NCBI GenBank assembly: GCA_016716605.1
Contig: JADJWA010000001.1
Coordinates: forward strand, 3,579,001 to 3,643,000
Direction: 5' to 3'
DNA: 64,000 bases
From: Flavobacteriales bacterium
Lineage (GTDB): Bacteria; Bacteroidota; Bacteroidia; Flavobacteriales_F; PHOS-HE28
The first letter of the stretch is position 1; the number at the start of each line of letters is the position of its first letter. Positions 32,318 through 40,313 of the stretch are shown piece after piece. The notes beneath the pieces are model-generated. The model did no database searches. It was given only the letters and a program-made list of their open reading frames with translations, and was not told the DNA's origin. Made by a program: the position numbers and the translations under genes.

Positions 32318-33083
32318 GGTGCCAGGTGTTCAATTCCGCGATGGCATGGTGCGCCGTCATGTCGTACTGGGTGGGCACGATGCTCACGTATCCGTTCTCC
32401 ACAGCCCACACATCGGTATCCTCGCCTTGGTCGTGGCTTCGGAACTCGCCGCGCAGCCAGTAATATTCCTTGCCGCCGGGATCGCTCCGGGTCTCGAACT
32501 CATCCTCCCAATTGGCCTTGGCCTGTCGGCAAACTCGGATGCCTTTCAAGGGCGCGCCGTGGGTCAAGGGAACGTTCACGTTGAGGCAGGCGCCATGTGC
32601 CAGGCCATGCTGCAGCGCATTGGCCACCACGCTGCGCACCACCGGCCTTACCGGCGAGAAATCAGCTTCGATGCTATGATCCATGAGGCTGAATCCGATG
32701 CTGGGGATGCCTTCCATGGCCCCCTCGACCGCTGCGCTCATGGTGCCGCTGTAGAGCACATTGATGCTAATGTTGGCCCCGTGGTTGATCCCGCTCACTA
32801 GCAGGTCCGGACGCTTGCCGCCGAGCAGCTTGTAGATGGCGAGCTTCACGCAATCCACCGGGGTCCCGGAGCAGCTCCAGGCCTCCACGCCATCGACCTG
32901 CTCCACGCGCTGCAGCCGAAGGAAGCTGTGGATGGTGATGGCGTGGCCCATGGCGCTCTGCGGCTTGTCGGGAGCCACCACCAGCACCCGGCCGTACCGG
33001 AGCATCTCCTCCGCAAGCACAAGTATGCCGGGAGCGAAGATGCCATCGTCGTTAGTGACCAGGATGAGCGGGCGTTCAGGCAT
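32304..33083 (-). CDS. surE: 5'-nucleotidase / survival protein SurE
   Basis: SurE is a metal-dependent 5'/3'-nucleotidase acting on nucleoside monophosphates and sometimes short polyphosphates. The 259-residue protein has LILVTNDDGIFAPGI (metal-binding Asp-Asp), VVAPDKPQSAMGHAITI, SGTPVDCVKLA and LLVSGINHGANIS, all diagnostic. ATG 33083 fits the family start; the longer reading to 33227 would cross the promoter box at 33120-33127. It is the first gene of an operon with a membrane protein and lpxB. Confidence 0.95.
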   Translation of the reverse strand: MPERPLILVTNDDGIFAPGILVLAEEMLRYGRVLVVAPDKPQSAMGHAITIHSFLRLQRVEQVDGVEAWSCSGTPVDCVKLAIYKLLGGKRPDLLVSGINHGANISINVLYSGTMSAAVEGAMEGIPSIGFSLMDHSIEADFSPVRPVVRSVVANALQHGLAHGACLNVNVPLTHGAPLKGIRVCRQAKANWEDEFETRSDPGGKEYYWLRGEFRSHDQGEDTDVWAVENGYVSIVPTQYDMTAHHAIAELNTWHHEIG

Positions 33084-33119
33084 GCGCAATTCGCCGGGCC
33101 CAAAGGCGATGGCGAGCGG

Positions 33120-33127
33120 CAAATCTA
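33120..33127 (-). promoter_or_regulatory. -7 box (TAGATTTG) for surE
   Basis: A perfect TAnnTTTG on the minus strand, 36 nt before the surE ATG, leaving a short 5' leader. Confidence 0.6.
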
Positions 33128-33177
33128 TCCGCCAGCCAAGGTGCCGTGCCCCATGACCGGCGCATCCGCATGCATGA

Positions 33178-33184
33178 TACTTTG
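33178..33184 (+). promoter_or_regulatory. -7-like box (TACTTTG) for the RidA gene
   Basis: TACTTTG is one base short of TAnnTTTG, followed by CCAGCCC; the ATG is 29 nt downstream. It diverges from the surE promoter. Confidence 0.4.
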
Positions 33185-33213
33185 CCAGCCCACCAACACA
33201 CGGGTCCTTGAAC

Positions 33214-33606
33214 ATGAAGCAGGCCATTCATCCTCCGGATTCGGCGCGTCCGATCGCGCCTTATTCGCCCGCCATCGCGGCAGGCGGATTCCTCTTCATC
33301 AGCGGCCAGATCGCGCTCGATGCCCAAGGGCGGCTCGTATCGGAGGACATCATTTCGGAGACGCGGCAGGTGATGGAGAACCTGAGGGTATTGCTCAATG
33401 CGTCAGGTCTCAGCTTTGACCACCTGGTGAAGGTGACCATCTTCCTGAGCGACATGGGCCACTATGCAGCAGTGAATGAGGTGTACGGAAGCTGCTTCAC
33501 CGATACACCGCCGGCGCGCGAGGCCTTGGCGGTGAAGGGCCTGCCACGTGGCGCGAACGTTGAGATCAGTGGCATCGCTGCCCTTGGTGGGCAGCAACAG
33601 CGATAA
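33214..33606 (+). CDS. RidA family enamine/imine deaminase
   Basis: A 130-residue RidA/YjgF/Rid-family protein. Landmarks are IAPYSPAIAAGGFLFISGQIALD, LRVLLNASGLSFDHLVKVTI, and the catalytic Arg region PPAREALAVKGLPRGANVEI. RidA hydrolyses reactive 2-aminoacrylate-type enamines released by PLP enzymes, protecting other PLP enzymes. Length is standard for the trimeric cytosolic family. ATG 33214 is preferred over the in-frame TTG at 33208. It is probably monocistronic. Confidence 0.95.
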   Translation: MKQAIHPPDSARPIAPYSPAIAAGGFLFISGQIALDAQGRLVSEDIISETRQVMENLRVLLNASGLSFDHLVKVTIFLSDMGHYAAVNEVYGSCFTDTPPAREALAVKGLPRGANVEISGIAALGGQQQR

Positions 33607-33792
33607 GGACGTGAAACCCGGGATCGGGCACGCCCGTTGAACCGGCCTGTCCAAGTAGTTCAAAGGTCAGTCTGAAGAGTCACGTCGCCCCTGTCCGCTC
33701 CGGCGGATGGGGGCTTCGTGCTTTCGGGCCCTTCGTTATCGACGTGCTTCTCATGCTTGAATATGCCAACTACCACGGCTGGAATGCGCGCC

Positions 33793-33800
33793 TATATTTG
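33793..33800 (+). promoter_or_regulatory. -7 box (TATATTTG) for tRNA-Leu
   Basis: A perfect TAnnTTTG, 24 nt before the mature tRNA 5' end. Confidence 0.65.
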
Positions 33801-33801
33801 C

Positions 33802-33820
33802 GCCCCCTGAGTTAAGGGGC
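33802..33820 (+). other. Leader hairpin in front of tRNA-Leu
   Basis: GCCCC and GGGGC pair around a 9-nt loop between the promoter and the tRNA. It is likely the 5' leader removed by RNase P and would stabilise the precursor. Confidence 0.45.
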
Positions 33821-33824
33821 ACTC

Positions 33825-33911
33825 ACCGGAGTGGCGGAATTGGTAGACGCGCACGTTTCAGGGGCGTGTGACCGTAAGGTTGTAAGGGTTCGAGTCCCTT
33901 CTCCGGTACCA
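33825..33911 (+). tRNA. tRNA-Leu (anticodon CAG)
   Basis: An 87-nt class II tRNA read by eye. The acceptor stem ACCGGAG (33825-33831) pairs with CTCCGGT (33901-33907), the discriminator is A, and CCA is encoded (33909-33911). The D-arm has GGCGGAATTGGTAGACGC. The anticodon loop TTCAGGG is flanked by CACGT/GCGTG and gives CAG. A variable arm (GTGACCGTAAGGTTGT) precedes the T-arm with GGTTCGAGTCC. The promoter is at 33793 and a terminator overlaps the CCA end. Confidence 0.97.
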
Positions 33912-33940
33912 AGAGCGGCTGTGAGGGCCGCTCTTCGTGT
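33911..33940 (+). terminator. Terminator of tRNA-Leu
   Basis: AAGAGCGGC pairs with GCCGCTCTT over 9 bp with a loop of about 8 nt, followed by CGTGTT. The hairpin begins at the CCA end. Confidence 0.7.
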
Positions 33941-33963
33941 TATCGGCGGCATGTTCGGCAGGC

Positions 33964-34569
33964 ATGACTGACAAGGTTTACAAGACCCGGCTGGAGTGGC
34001 ACAACGTGAAGGTGGTGGCCATGGCCGCGCCATTCATGCTCTCGGGAGCCGCTGGCATAGGGTTCTCAACGGGCCATATCAAGCTCATCGGCGGAACGGC
34101 CGCTGCGGTCGCCTCAGCGCTGATCATAGCGTTCATCCGTGATCGGAAGCGGCCGGCAACCTACCGGATCACAGAGCAAGCCTTGGAACTCGAGCGAGGC
34201 CGCTTCCAGGACCGGGTCCTTGCTGCTGACATCATTGACGCGAGCATGATGGAGCGCGTGGTGGGGCGGCATTATGTGCAGCGCAAGGTGGTGAAGAAGA
34301 ACCGCGACGGGCTTCCCAGCCCTCGGGCGGCTCAGCAACGCTTCCTGCGTTACTGCACCATCGACATCGGTTTACGCTCGTTCACCTTCGGATTGGGCAG
34401 GCTGTTCATTGATCGCATGGAGAGCTCGCGGCACGACCTGATCCTCCTACGGGCGAAGAATGGAGTGGAATTCCTGCTCTCCCCGGAACGGAATCAGGAT
34501 TTCGTCGAGCAGATCTCGAAGCTCAAGCGCAGGCACGAGGACGGCAACGCCGCCCCGCTTCAATTGTAG
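33964..34569 (+). CDS. Hypothetical membrane protein with PH-like cytosolic domain
   Basis: A 201-residue protein with two close hydrophobic segments (residues ~17-55: VVAMAAPFMLSGAAG and LIGGTAAAVASALIIAF) and then a basic beta-rich region (YRITEQALELERG, RYCTIDIGLRSFTFG, DLILLRAKNGVEFLLSPERN) that looks like a bacterial PH (bPH2/DUF304-like) domain. The role is unknown. ATG 33964 removes ten residues that would overlap the tRNA terminator region. Its stop overlaps the convergent M23 peptidase gene by 10 nt. Confidence 0.75.
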   Translation: MTDKVYKTRLEWHNVKVVAMAAPFMLSGAAGIGFSTGHIKLIGGTAAAVASALIIAFIRDRKRPATYRITEQALELERGRFQDRVLAADIIDASMMERVVGRHYVQRKVVKKNRDGLPSPRAAQQRFLRYCTIDIGLRSFTFGLGRLFIDRMESSRHDLILLRAKNGVEFLLSPERNQDFVEQISKLKRRHEDGNAAPLQL

Positions 34570-35483
34570 CGCACGCGCTGGCCCAAGCGAAGCAGGGATC
34601 GCTGGCTGATGCCATTGATCCTGCACAGGGCGCTAACGCTGGTGCCGTAGCGCCTGGCAATGGCGGAAAGGGTATCGCCGCTGCGCACCACATGATACTT
34701 GCGCGCGCCTACTTGCGCCTTGGCCGCCGCCATGGTGGCGAAGGTGCCCTTGTGGATGTCGAAGGTCTTGGCCTTCAGCATGCCGTTCCCCACATCGACG
34801 ATGAGCGATGGATCGATGGGCTGGTCGAGGAAGCGCACCTCAAAATGCAAATGGCTGCCATAGCTCCTGCCGGTATTGCCGCCCTTGCCGAGCGTATCAC
34901 CAGCCTCAACGATCCGTCCGGGCTCAACAAAGCGCTTGCTGAGATGCGCATAGAGCGTCTCCAGGCCGTTGTGGTGCCGAACCACCACCACATGCCCGTA
35001 TGACTTGTTGTACTTGGAGATGCGCACCACCCCCGGGAACGCGCAGACCACGGGATCACCGGTCTGCAGCTTCAGATCGAGGCCATAGTGCATGCGCCCG
35101 CGGCGCGGTCCGAAGGGCGAGGTGAGATGGCCCGGGCATGGCATGGCGAAATCATCGCCGGTGACGCTCAGGTCCAGGCAAAGGGTATCATGAACCGCCG
35201 GCGCATTCTCGCGATCGAAGATGGTCTCGGTATTCCAATGGCAATAGAGGTCATAACCGGGGATCATGGCCAGGGAATCGCTCACATCGCACAGGATGCC
35301 CAGTGCATTCGCGGCTCGGTTGATCTCCAATCGGGCATGCTCCGGACCCTCCTCCGGTGCCAGCTCATCGAAGATGTCAATTCCATCCGGCCCGCCGAAG
35401 CTGACGGTGTCGGTAACCTGCCCATGCACCCAGAAGCCCCCAACAAGGGCCCAGGACAGTGCAATCATTCGCAGGTTCAGCAT
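34560..35483 (-). CDS. M23 family metallopeptidase with C-terminal LysM
   Basis: A 307-residue secreted peptidoglycan endopeptidase. A signal peptide (LRMIALSWALVGGFWVHG) and a ~85-residue linker precede the LytM domain with its zinc ligands: HYGLDLKL (H-x3-D) and SHLHFEV (H-x-H). The C-terminus (YHVVRSGDTLSAIARRYGTS, then ALCRINGI) is one LysM repeat that anchors it to the cell wall. Domain order LytM then LysM is the reverse of the common arrangement but occurs in Bacteroidota. ATG 35483 lies 9 nt after a perfect TAGTTTTG box. Confidence 0.93.
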   Translation of the reverse strand: MLNLRMIALSWALVGGFWVHGQVTDTVSFGGPDGIDIFDELAPEEGPEHARLEINRAANALGILCDVSDSLAMIPGYDLYCHWNTETIFDRENAPAVHDTLCLDLSVTGDDFAMPCPGHLTSPFGPRRGRMHYGLDLKLQTGDPVVCAFPGVVRISKYNKSYGHVVVVRHHNGLETLYAHLSKRFVEPGRIVEAGDTLGKGGNTGRSYGSHLHFEVRFLDQPIDPSLIVDVGNGMLKAKTFDIHKGTFATMAAAKAQVGARKYHVVRSGDTLSAIARRYGTSVSALCRINGISQRSLLRLGQRVRYN

Positions 35484-35492
35484 GGTCGCCGG

Positions 35493-35500
35493 CAAAACTA
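35493..35500 (-). promoter_or_regulatory. -7 box (TAGTTTTG) for the M23 gene
   Basis: Minus-strand TAGTTTTG fits TAnnTTTG and is followed by a 9-nt spacer to the ATG at 35483. Confidence 0.55.
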
Positions 35501-35731
35501 TCCGGGCATGCCGCTCTGCAATGCGCGCGGGCTGCCAACTTCCCACAACGCGCCAATCAAGTCGATGGACCTTCAATCTCGTTCGACCAAGGGCTCAATC
35601 ATATCAATGAACGCGGGTTAACGTTGGTTAAGGCCTGCTTGCCTGGTTTCGGGTCATGACCGTAGATGACCTGCTCGCCCCTCAATCCCTCTCATCTTAT
35701 CAACAGGACCTGCGAGGATGAGGCCCAAGGG

Positions 35732-35739
35732 TACTTTCG
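35732..35739 (+). promoter_or_regulatory. -7 box (TACTTTCG) for the OlsF-like gene
   Basis: TACTTTCG, a 6-nt spacer (CTCGCG), then ATG 35746. Leaderless-type spacing. Confidence 0.55.
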
Positions 35740-35745
35740 CTCGCG

Positions 35746-37497
35746 ATGAAGCGGATCGTTGCGCCTGCCGAACTGGCTAAGGCGAGCCATATGCGCGAAG
35801 GCGATCCACGAATCGCGCTGCTCACCGAGGTGAGCGGGCTGAAGCGATTAGAGCGTGTCTATTCCAACATCGCGCATCTCAGCGACATCGAGTTCACGGA
35901 AGCCGTGTTCCGGGAGCTGAACCTCGAGGTGGAGATACCGGCAGAGGATCTCGATCATGTTCCGGAAAGCGGCGGATTGGTATTCGTAGCCAATCACCCC
36001 TACGGCGCCATTGACGGGCTGGCCATGGTTAAGGTGCTGGGCCGAAAGCGCCCGGACCTGAAGGTGATGGCGAATTTCCTGCTTCGGCAGCTCGAGCCTT
36101 TGCGCGACCGCTTCATCGGGGTGAATCCGCTGGAGGGGATCAGCTCCCAGAGCAGCTTCCAAGGCATGCGGCAAGCGTTGGCCCATGTCACCGAGGGCCA
36201 TGCGCTCGGGGTGTTCCCGGCGGGCGAGGTGAGCAGCTGGCGCACCGAATTGCGGGCCGTTGCCGATCCCCGCTGGAAGACCCCGGCGATCAAGATCCTT
36301 CAGCGCGCTGAGGTGCCAGTGGTGCCCGTTTGGTTCGATGGGGCCAACAGCCTCGTGTTCCAGATGCTGGGCATGATCCACCCCAACCTGCGCACCTTGG
36401 TGCTCCCGAACGAAATGCTCCGGATGCGCGGCCGCACCGTGCGCATGCGCATCGGCAAAGCCATCGCCCCGAAGGACCTTGCCGCCTTCGGCAACGCCGA
36501 GCACCTGGCCCGCTATCTCAGGGCGAAGACCTACGCCCTGGGCAGCGGCTTGCAAGTGAAGCGCGAGCTCTTCGCCCCCCTGCGCTTCCCTGCGAAGCCC
36601 AAGGATGTGGTGGAAGCCGTTGACCATGACGCGCTGCTCCGTGAGATCGCCTCGATCGGGGATCTGCGCATCAACCATCAAGCTGAGTTCGACCTCTACC
36701 TCGCGTCGAGCCATCGCATCCCCGGAATCCTTCGCGAGATCGGCCGTTTGCGCGAACTCACTTTCCGGGCCGTCGGTGAAGGCACCAATAAGTCCATCGA
36801 CCTCGATGAGTTCGACCTATACTACGAGCACCTATTCCTCTGGGACCGCGAGAAGCAACAGCTTGTCGGCGCCTACCGCATCGGCGACGGCCGCAAGATC
36901 ATGGCGCGCTACGGCAAACGCGGCTTCTATACCAGCACCCTCTTCCGCATGGGCCGGCCCATGGAGCGCGTGCTCAGGCGCAGCTTCGAGCTCGGCCGCT
37001 CCTTCATCTCACCCGAATACCAGCGCCAGCGGCTCCCGCTCTTCATGCTCTGGAGAGGATTGCTGCTGCACCTGATCGCCAACCCCGACCAGCACTTTCT
37101 CATCGGCCCGGTGAGCATCAGCGGCACCTATAGCCGGTTCTCGCGCACGCTCATCATGGAATTCGTGCGGCTCAACCACTACGACCATGAGCTGGCCCAG
37201 CACGTGCATCCGCGCCACCGCTTCCGCATCAAGCCCGATAAGGCCGACAGCGAGGCCTTGGTGGAAGCCAGCAAGGCAGACCTGAAGAAGATGGATCGCC
37301 TGATCGCGGAGATCGACCCGCACGAGACCGCGATGCCCGTGTTGCTGAAGAAGTACCTGCTCCTCAATGCGCGCATCATCGGCTTCAACCGAGACCCCAA
37401 ATTCAACGACGCCCTCGACGGACTCATGGTGCTCGACCTCAACAAGCTGCCAGAGAAGACCGTTGAGGATCTTCGAAAGGGAATGAGTGAGGTGTGA
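35746..37497 (+). CDS. Two-domain lysophospholipid/ornithine-lipid acyltransferase (OlsF-like)
   Basis: A 583-residue protein with two acyltransferase halves. Residues ~70-270 are PlsC-like: FVANHPYGAIDG (His and Asp separated by five residues, not the usual four) and LGVFPAGEVSSW. Residues ~320-540 resemble the GNAT-type OlsB/hemolysin acyltransferase: REIGRLRELTFRAVGEG, LWDREKQQLVGAYRIGDG, and SFISPEYQRQRLPLFMLWRG. This order is that of OlsF, the bifunctional ornithine-lipid synthase described in Serratia and Flavobacterium, which N-acylates ornithine and then O-acylates it. Ornithine or related aminolipid synthesis is the best inference; the substrate amino acid is uncertain. Confidence 0.85.
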   Translation: MKRIVAPAELAKASHMREGDPRIALLTEVSGLKRLERVYSNIAHLSDIEFTEAVFRELNLEVEIPAEDLDHVPESGGLVFVANHPYGAIDGLAMVKVLGRKRPDLKVMANFLLRQLEPLRDRFIGVNPLEGISSQSSFQGMRQALAHVTEGHALGVFPAGEVSSWRTELRAVADPRWKTPAIKILQRAEVPVVPVWFDGANSLVFQMLGMIHPNLRTLVLPNEMLRMRGRTVRMRIGKAIAPKDLAAFGNAEHLARYLRAKTYALGSGLQVKRELFAPLRFPAKPKDVVEAVDHDALLREIASIGDLRINHQAEFDLYLASSHRIPGILREIGRLRELTFRAVGEGTNKSIDLDEFDLYYEHLFLWDREKQQLVGAYRIGDGRKIMARYGKRGFYTSTLFRMGRPMERVLRRSFELGRSFISPEYQRQRLPLFMLWRGLLLHLIANPDQHFLIGPVSISGTYSRFSRTLIMEFVRLNHYDHELAQHVHPRHRFRIKPDKADSEALVEASKADLKKMDRLIAEIDPHETAMPVLLKKYLLLNARIIGFNRDPKFNDALDGLMVLDLNKLPEKTVEDLRKGMSEV

Positions 37498-37502
37498 GCG
37501 CT

Positions 37503-37546
37503 GGTTGGATGTTGAATGTTGAGGCGGTTGAGGGTCGAGGGTTGAA
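37503..37546 (+). repeat. Degenerate heptamer array (six GGTTGAA-type units)
   Basis: Units GGTTGGA, TGTTGAA, TGTTGAG, a 2-nt break, GGTTGAG, GGTCGAG and GGTTGAA lie right after the OlsF-like stop. Reverse-orientation units (CCAACC, TTCAACC) occur at 37612-37660 just before icd. Confidence 0.7.
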
Positions 37547-37588
37547 GCGCACTACCTGCTCGCGTACATCTTCTTCAATTTGCGCGGG

Positions 37589-37596
37589 TACATTCG
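37589..37596 (+). promoter_or_regulatory. -7 box (TACATTCG) for icd
   Basis: TACATTCG followed by CCGCCG, 72 nt before the ATG at 37669. A 5' leader rich in CAACC units lies between. Confidence 0.5.
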
Positions 37597-37668
37597 CCGC
37601 CGAAACACAGCGCAGCCAACCCCCAACCTGCCTTTCGTTCAACCGCCCCCCCAACCGTTCCATAGGAT

Positions 37669-38889
37669 ATGTCGAAGATCAAAGTAGCTAACCCCGTAGT
37701 CGAGCTCGATGGCGATGAAATGACCCGCATCATCTGGAAGTGGATCAAGGAGCAACTGATCCTTCCATACGTGGATGTGCCGATCGAGTACTACGACCTG
37801 GGCATGGAGAGCCGCGACAGGACCGACGACAAGGTGACCGTCGAGAGCGCCAAGGCCATCCTGAAGCACAGCGTGGGGATCAAATGCGCGACGATCACGC
37901 CCGATGAAGCGCGTGTTGCGGAGTTCGGGCTGAAGCAGATGTGGAAAAGCCCCAACGGCACTATCCGCAACATCCTTGGCGGCACGGTCTTCCGCGAGCC
38001 GATCGTGATCAGCAACATACCGCGGCTGGTACCGGGCTGGACACAGCCCATCGTGATCGGCCGTCACGCCTTCGGCGATCAGTACCGTGCGACGGATGCC
38101 GTGATCAAGGGCAAGGGCAAGCTCACCATGACCTTCACCCCTGATGATGGCGGCGAAGCGCAGACCTGGAACGTGTACGACTTCGAGGGCAACGGCGTGG
38201 CCCTGAGCATGTACAACACCGACGAGAGCATCGAGGGCTTCGCTCGCAGTTGCTTCAACCTCGCATTGGCGAAGAAGTGGCCGCTCTACCTGAGCACCAA
38301 GAACACCATCCTGAAGAAGTACGATGGCCGCTTCAAGGACATCTTCGAGGAGGTCTACCAGAAGGATTTCAAGGCCGCCTTCAAAGAAGCCGGCATCGTT
38401 TACGAGCACCGTTTGATCGACGACATGGTTGCCAGCGCCATGAAGTGGAGCGGAGGCTACGTGTGGGCCTGCAAGAACTACGACGGCGATGTGCAGAGCG
38501 ACACCGTGGCGCAAGGCTTCGGCTCATTAGGCCTGATGACCAGCGTGCTCATCACCCCCGATGGCAAGACGATGGAAGCGGAAGCCGCGCACGGCACCGT
38601 GACGCGCCACTACCGCATGCACCAGCAAGGCAAGCCCACCAGCACCAACCCCATCGCGAGCATCTTCGCGTGGACGCGCGGCCTGGCCTTCCGCGGCAAG
38701 ATTGATGGCAATCAAGCGCTCATCGACTTCTGCACGAAGCTGGAGAGCGTGTGCATCCGCGCGGTGGAGAGCGGCAAGATGACCAAGGACCTTGCAGCGT
38801 GCATACATGGAGAGAAGGTGAGCGCCGACCATTACCTCACCACGGAGAAATTCATGGACGCGCTCCGGGAAGGGATGGAACGCGCCTGA
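37669..38889 (+). CDS. icd: NADP-dependent isocitrate dehydrogenase (eukaryote-like, homodimeric type)
   Basis: This enzyme oxidatively decarboxylates isocitrate to 2-oxoglutarate in the TCA cycle. The 406-residue sequence belongs to the subfamily shared with mammalian IDH1/2, not the E. coli type: NPVVELDGDEMTRIIW at the N-terminus, substrate loop SPNGTIRNILGGTVFREPI, RHAFGDQYRATD, the metal-binding region DDMVASAMKWSGGYVWACKNYDGDVQSD, and GTVTRHYR. Length is typical. It is preceded by its own promoter box and is probably monocistronic. Confidence 0.96.
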   Translation: MSKIKVANPVVELDGDEMTRIIWKWIKEQLILPYVDVPIEYYDLGMESRDRTDDKVTVESAKAILKHSVGIKCATITPDEARVAEFGLKQMWKSPNGTIRNILGGTVFREPIVISNIPRLVPGWTQPIVIGRHAFGDQYRATDAVIKGKGKLTMTFTPDDGGEAQTWNVYDFEGNGVALSMYNTDESIEGFARSCFNLALAKKWPLYLSTKNTILKKYDGRFKDIFEEVYQKDFKAAFKEAGIVYEHRLIDDMVASAMKWSGGYVWACKNYDGDVQSDTVAQGFGSLGLMTSVLITPDGKTMEAEAAHGTVTRHYRMHQQGKPTSTNPIASIFAWTRGLAFRGKIDGNQALIDFCTKLESVCIRAVESGKMTKDLAACIHGEKVSADHYLTTEKFMDALREGMERA

Positions 38890-39020
38890 ATTCATCGATC
38901 GGGGCCTTGGATTGGAACGGATCCTTGCCTAACCTTGTGTAATCCGGACGCGAGCGGTTGGCTGGTGCTGAATACGGGATGTCCTGTCCTTCTCAGCCTT
39001 CGCTCAACAAACCACTGCCC

Positions 39021-40160
39021 ATGCTGAACCGACTGCGCCTTCTCGCACTTCTGGCGCCCATCTTCCCCGCATGGCTCCATGCACAAGGCTGCGTGGCCAT
39101 CCGCAGCTTCACCTCGTGCAATCCGAACAGCTTCACGAACAGCAATCTGGTCGGAAAGGGCTGGCAGCTGAGCACGAGCTACAGGTACTTCGAATCGCAT
39201 CGCCACTTCAACGGCCAGGATGAGCACGTCCACCGCAATGAGCTTAAGACCCAGGTGTTCAATTGGACCAACCAGCTGAATGCCGCATTCACCTACAACA
39301 CGGATAAGCGGCAGGGAATCACCTTCGTGCTTCCCTGGGCCTACAACACCCGCTCCTCCCTGTATGAGCACGGCGGACGCTCCCGCCAGAGCACGCGGTC
39401 GGTCGGCATCGGCGATATACGCGTGCAGTACAACCGCTGGCTCTGGCATCCGGACAGCACGAGGAAGGGCAATGTGATGGTGAGCGCCGGCGTGAAGCTG
39501 CCCACCGGAGATTTCAGGGCGATGGACTTCTTCTACAGCGAAGGCACGGACACCGTGCCGAACACAGCATCCAATCCATGGGGCCAGTTACAGCCCGTGG
39601 ACCAGAGCATTCAGCTCGGTGATGGTGGGCTGGGCTTCACGCTGGAGATGCAGGGTTTCGCGAAGCTCGCCGGACAACTCTACGGCTACGTGAATGCCTT
39701 CTATCTGTTGAACCCGATGGAGACCAATGGCACATTGACCTACCGGAGCCGAGCGAATGAAATGGTGTGCAGCGTCCCCGATCAGTACATGGCGCGCGCC
39801 GGACTCAACTATACCGTTGTGCCATCCAAAGGCCTCAACGCATTCTGCGGAGGCCGGATCGAAGGGATACCCGCCAAGGATCTGGTGGGCGGCAGCAAAG
39901 GCTTCCGCAGGCCGGGGTATGTGCTATCCCTCGAACCGGGCCTCGATTGGATGCGAGGCCGTCACGACCTGAATGTGAGCGTACCGTTCGCTGTGGTGCG
40001 TGAGCGCGTGCAGAGCGTGCCCGATATGGAGCGAAGCACGGAGACCGGCACCTTCGTCCGGGGCGATGCCGCATTCGCGGACCATGTGGTGAATGTGACC
40101 TGGACCGTGATGCTGATCAATGGGCGGGCGGATCGAGCCGGGGCTCCCGCCGCCCACTGA
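39021..40160 (+). CDS. Hypothetical outer-membrane beta-barrel protein
   Basis: A 379-residue protein with a signal peptide (MLNRLRLLALLAPIFPAWLHA). The mature part has many alternating strands with aromatic girdles (WQLSTSYRYFESHRHF, NAAFTYNTDKRQGITFVLPW, GNVMVSAGVKLPTGDF, LGFTLEMQGFAKLAG, RHDLNVSVPFAVV), as in the 'transporter'/phenol-degradation MetA-like outer-membrane families of Bacteroidota. The Cys-containing start GCVAIRSFTSC could form a disulfide. No substrate is suggested by the neighbours. ATG 39021 begins the signal peptide; the longer reading from 38958 adds polar residues. Confidence 0.75.
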   Translation: MLNRLRLLALLAPIFPAWLHAQGCVAIRSFTSCNPNSFTNSNLVGKGWQLSTSYRYFESHRHFNGQDEHVHRNELKTQVFNWTNQLNAAFTYNTDKRQGITFVLPWAYNTRSSLYEHGGRSRQSTRSVGIGDIRVQYNRWLWHPDSTRKGNVMVSAGVKLPTGDFRAMDFFYSEGTDTVPNTASNPWGQLQPVDQSIQLGDGGLGFTLEMQGFAKLAGQLYGYVNAFYLLNPMETNGTLTYRSRANEMVCSVPDQYMARAGLNYTVVPSKGLNAFCGGRIEGIPAKDLVGGSKGFRRPGYVLSLEPGLDWMRGRHDLNVSVPFAVVRERVQSVPDMERSTETGTFVRGDAAFADHVVNVTWTVMLINGRADRAGAPAAH

Positions 40161-40313
40161 GTGAATCAGCACCGGAGCTCCCAGCGACCTATGCGAACGG
40201 TATGAATGCTTGCGGATCGCACAGCCTCATTGCACCGAGCTCCTTGGCGAGTCGGATGCAGGTGGCCGAACGGACTTGAGCCAACCGCACCATCTTAGCG
40301 GCCACCGCTCACC

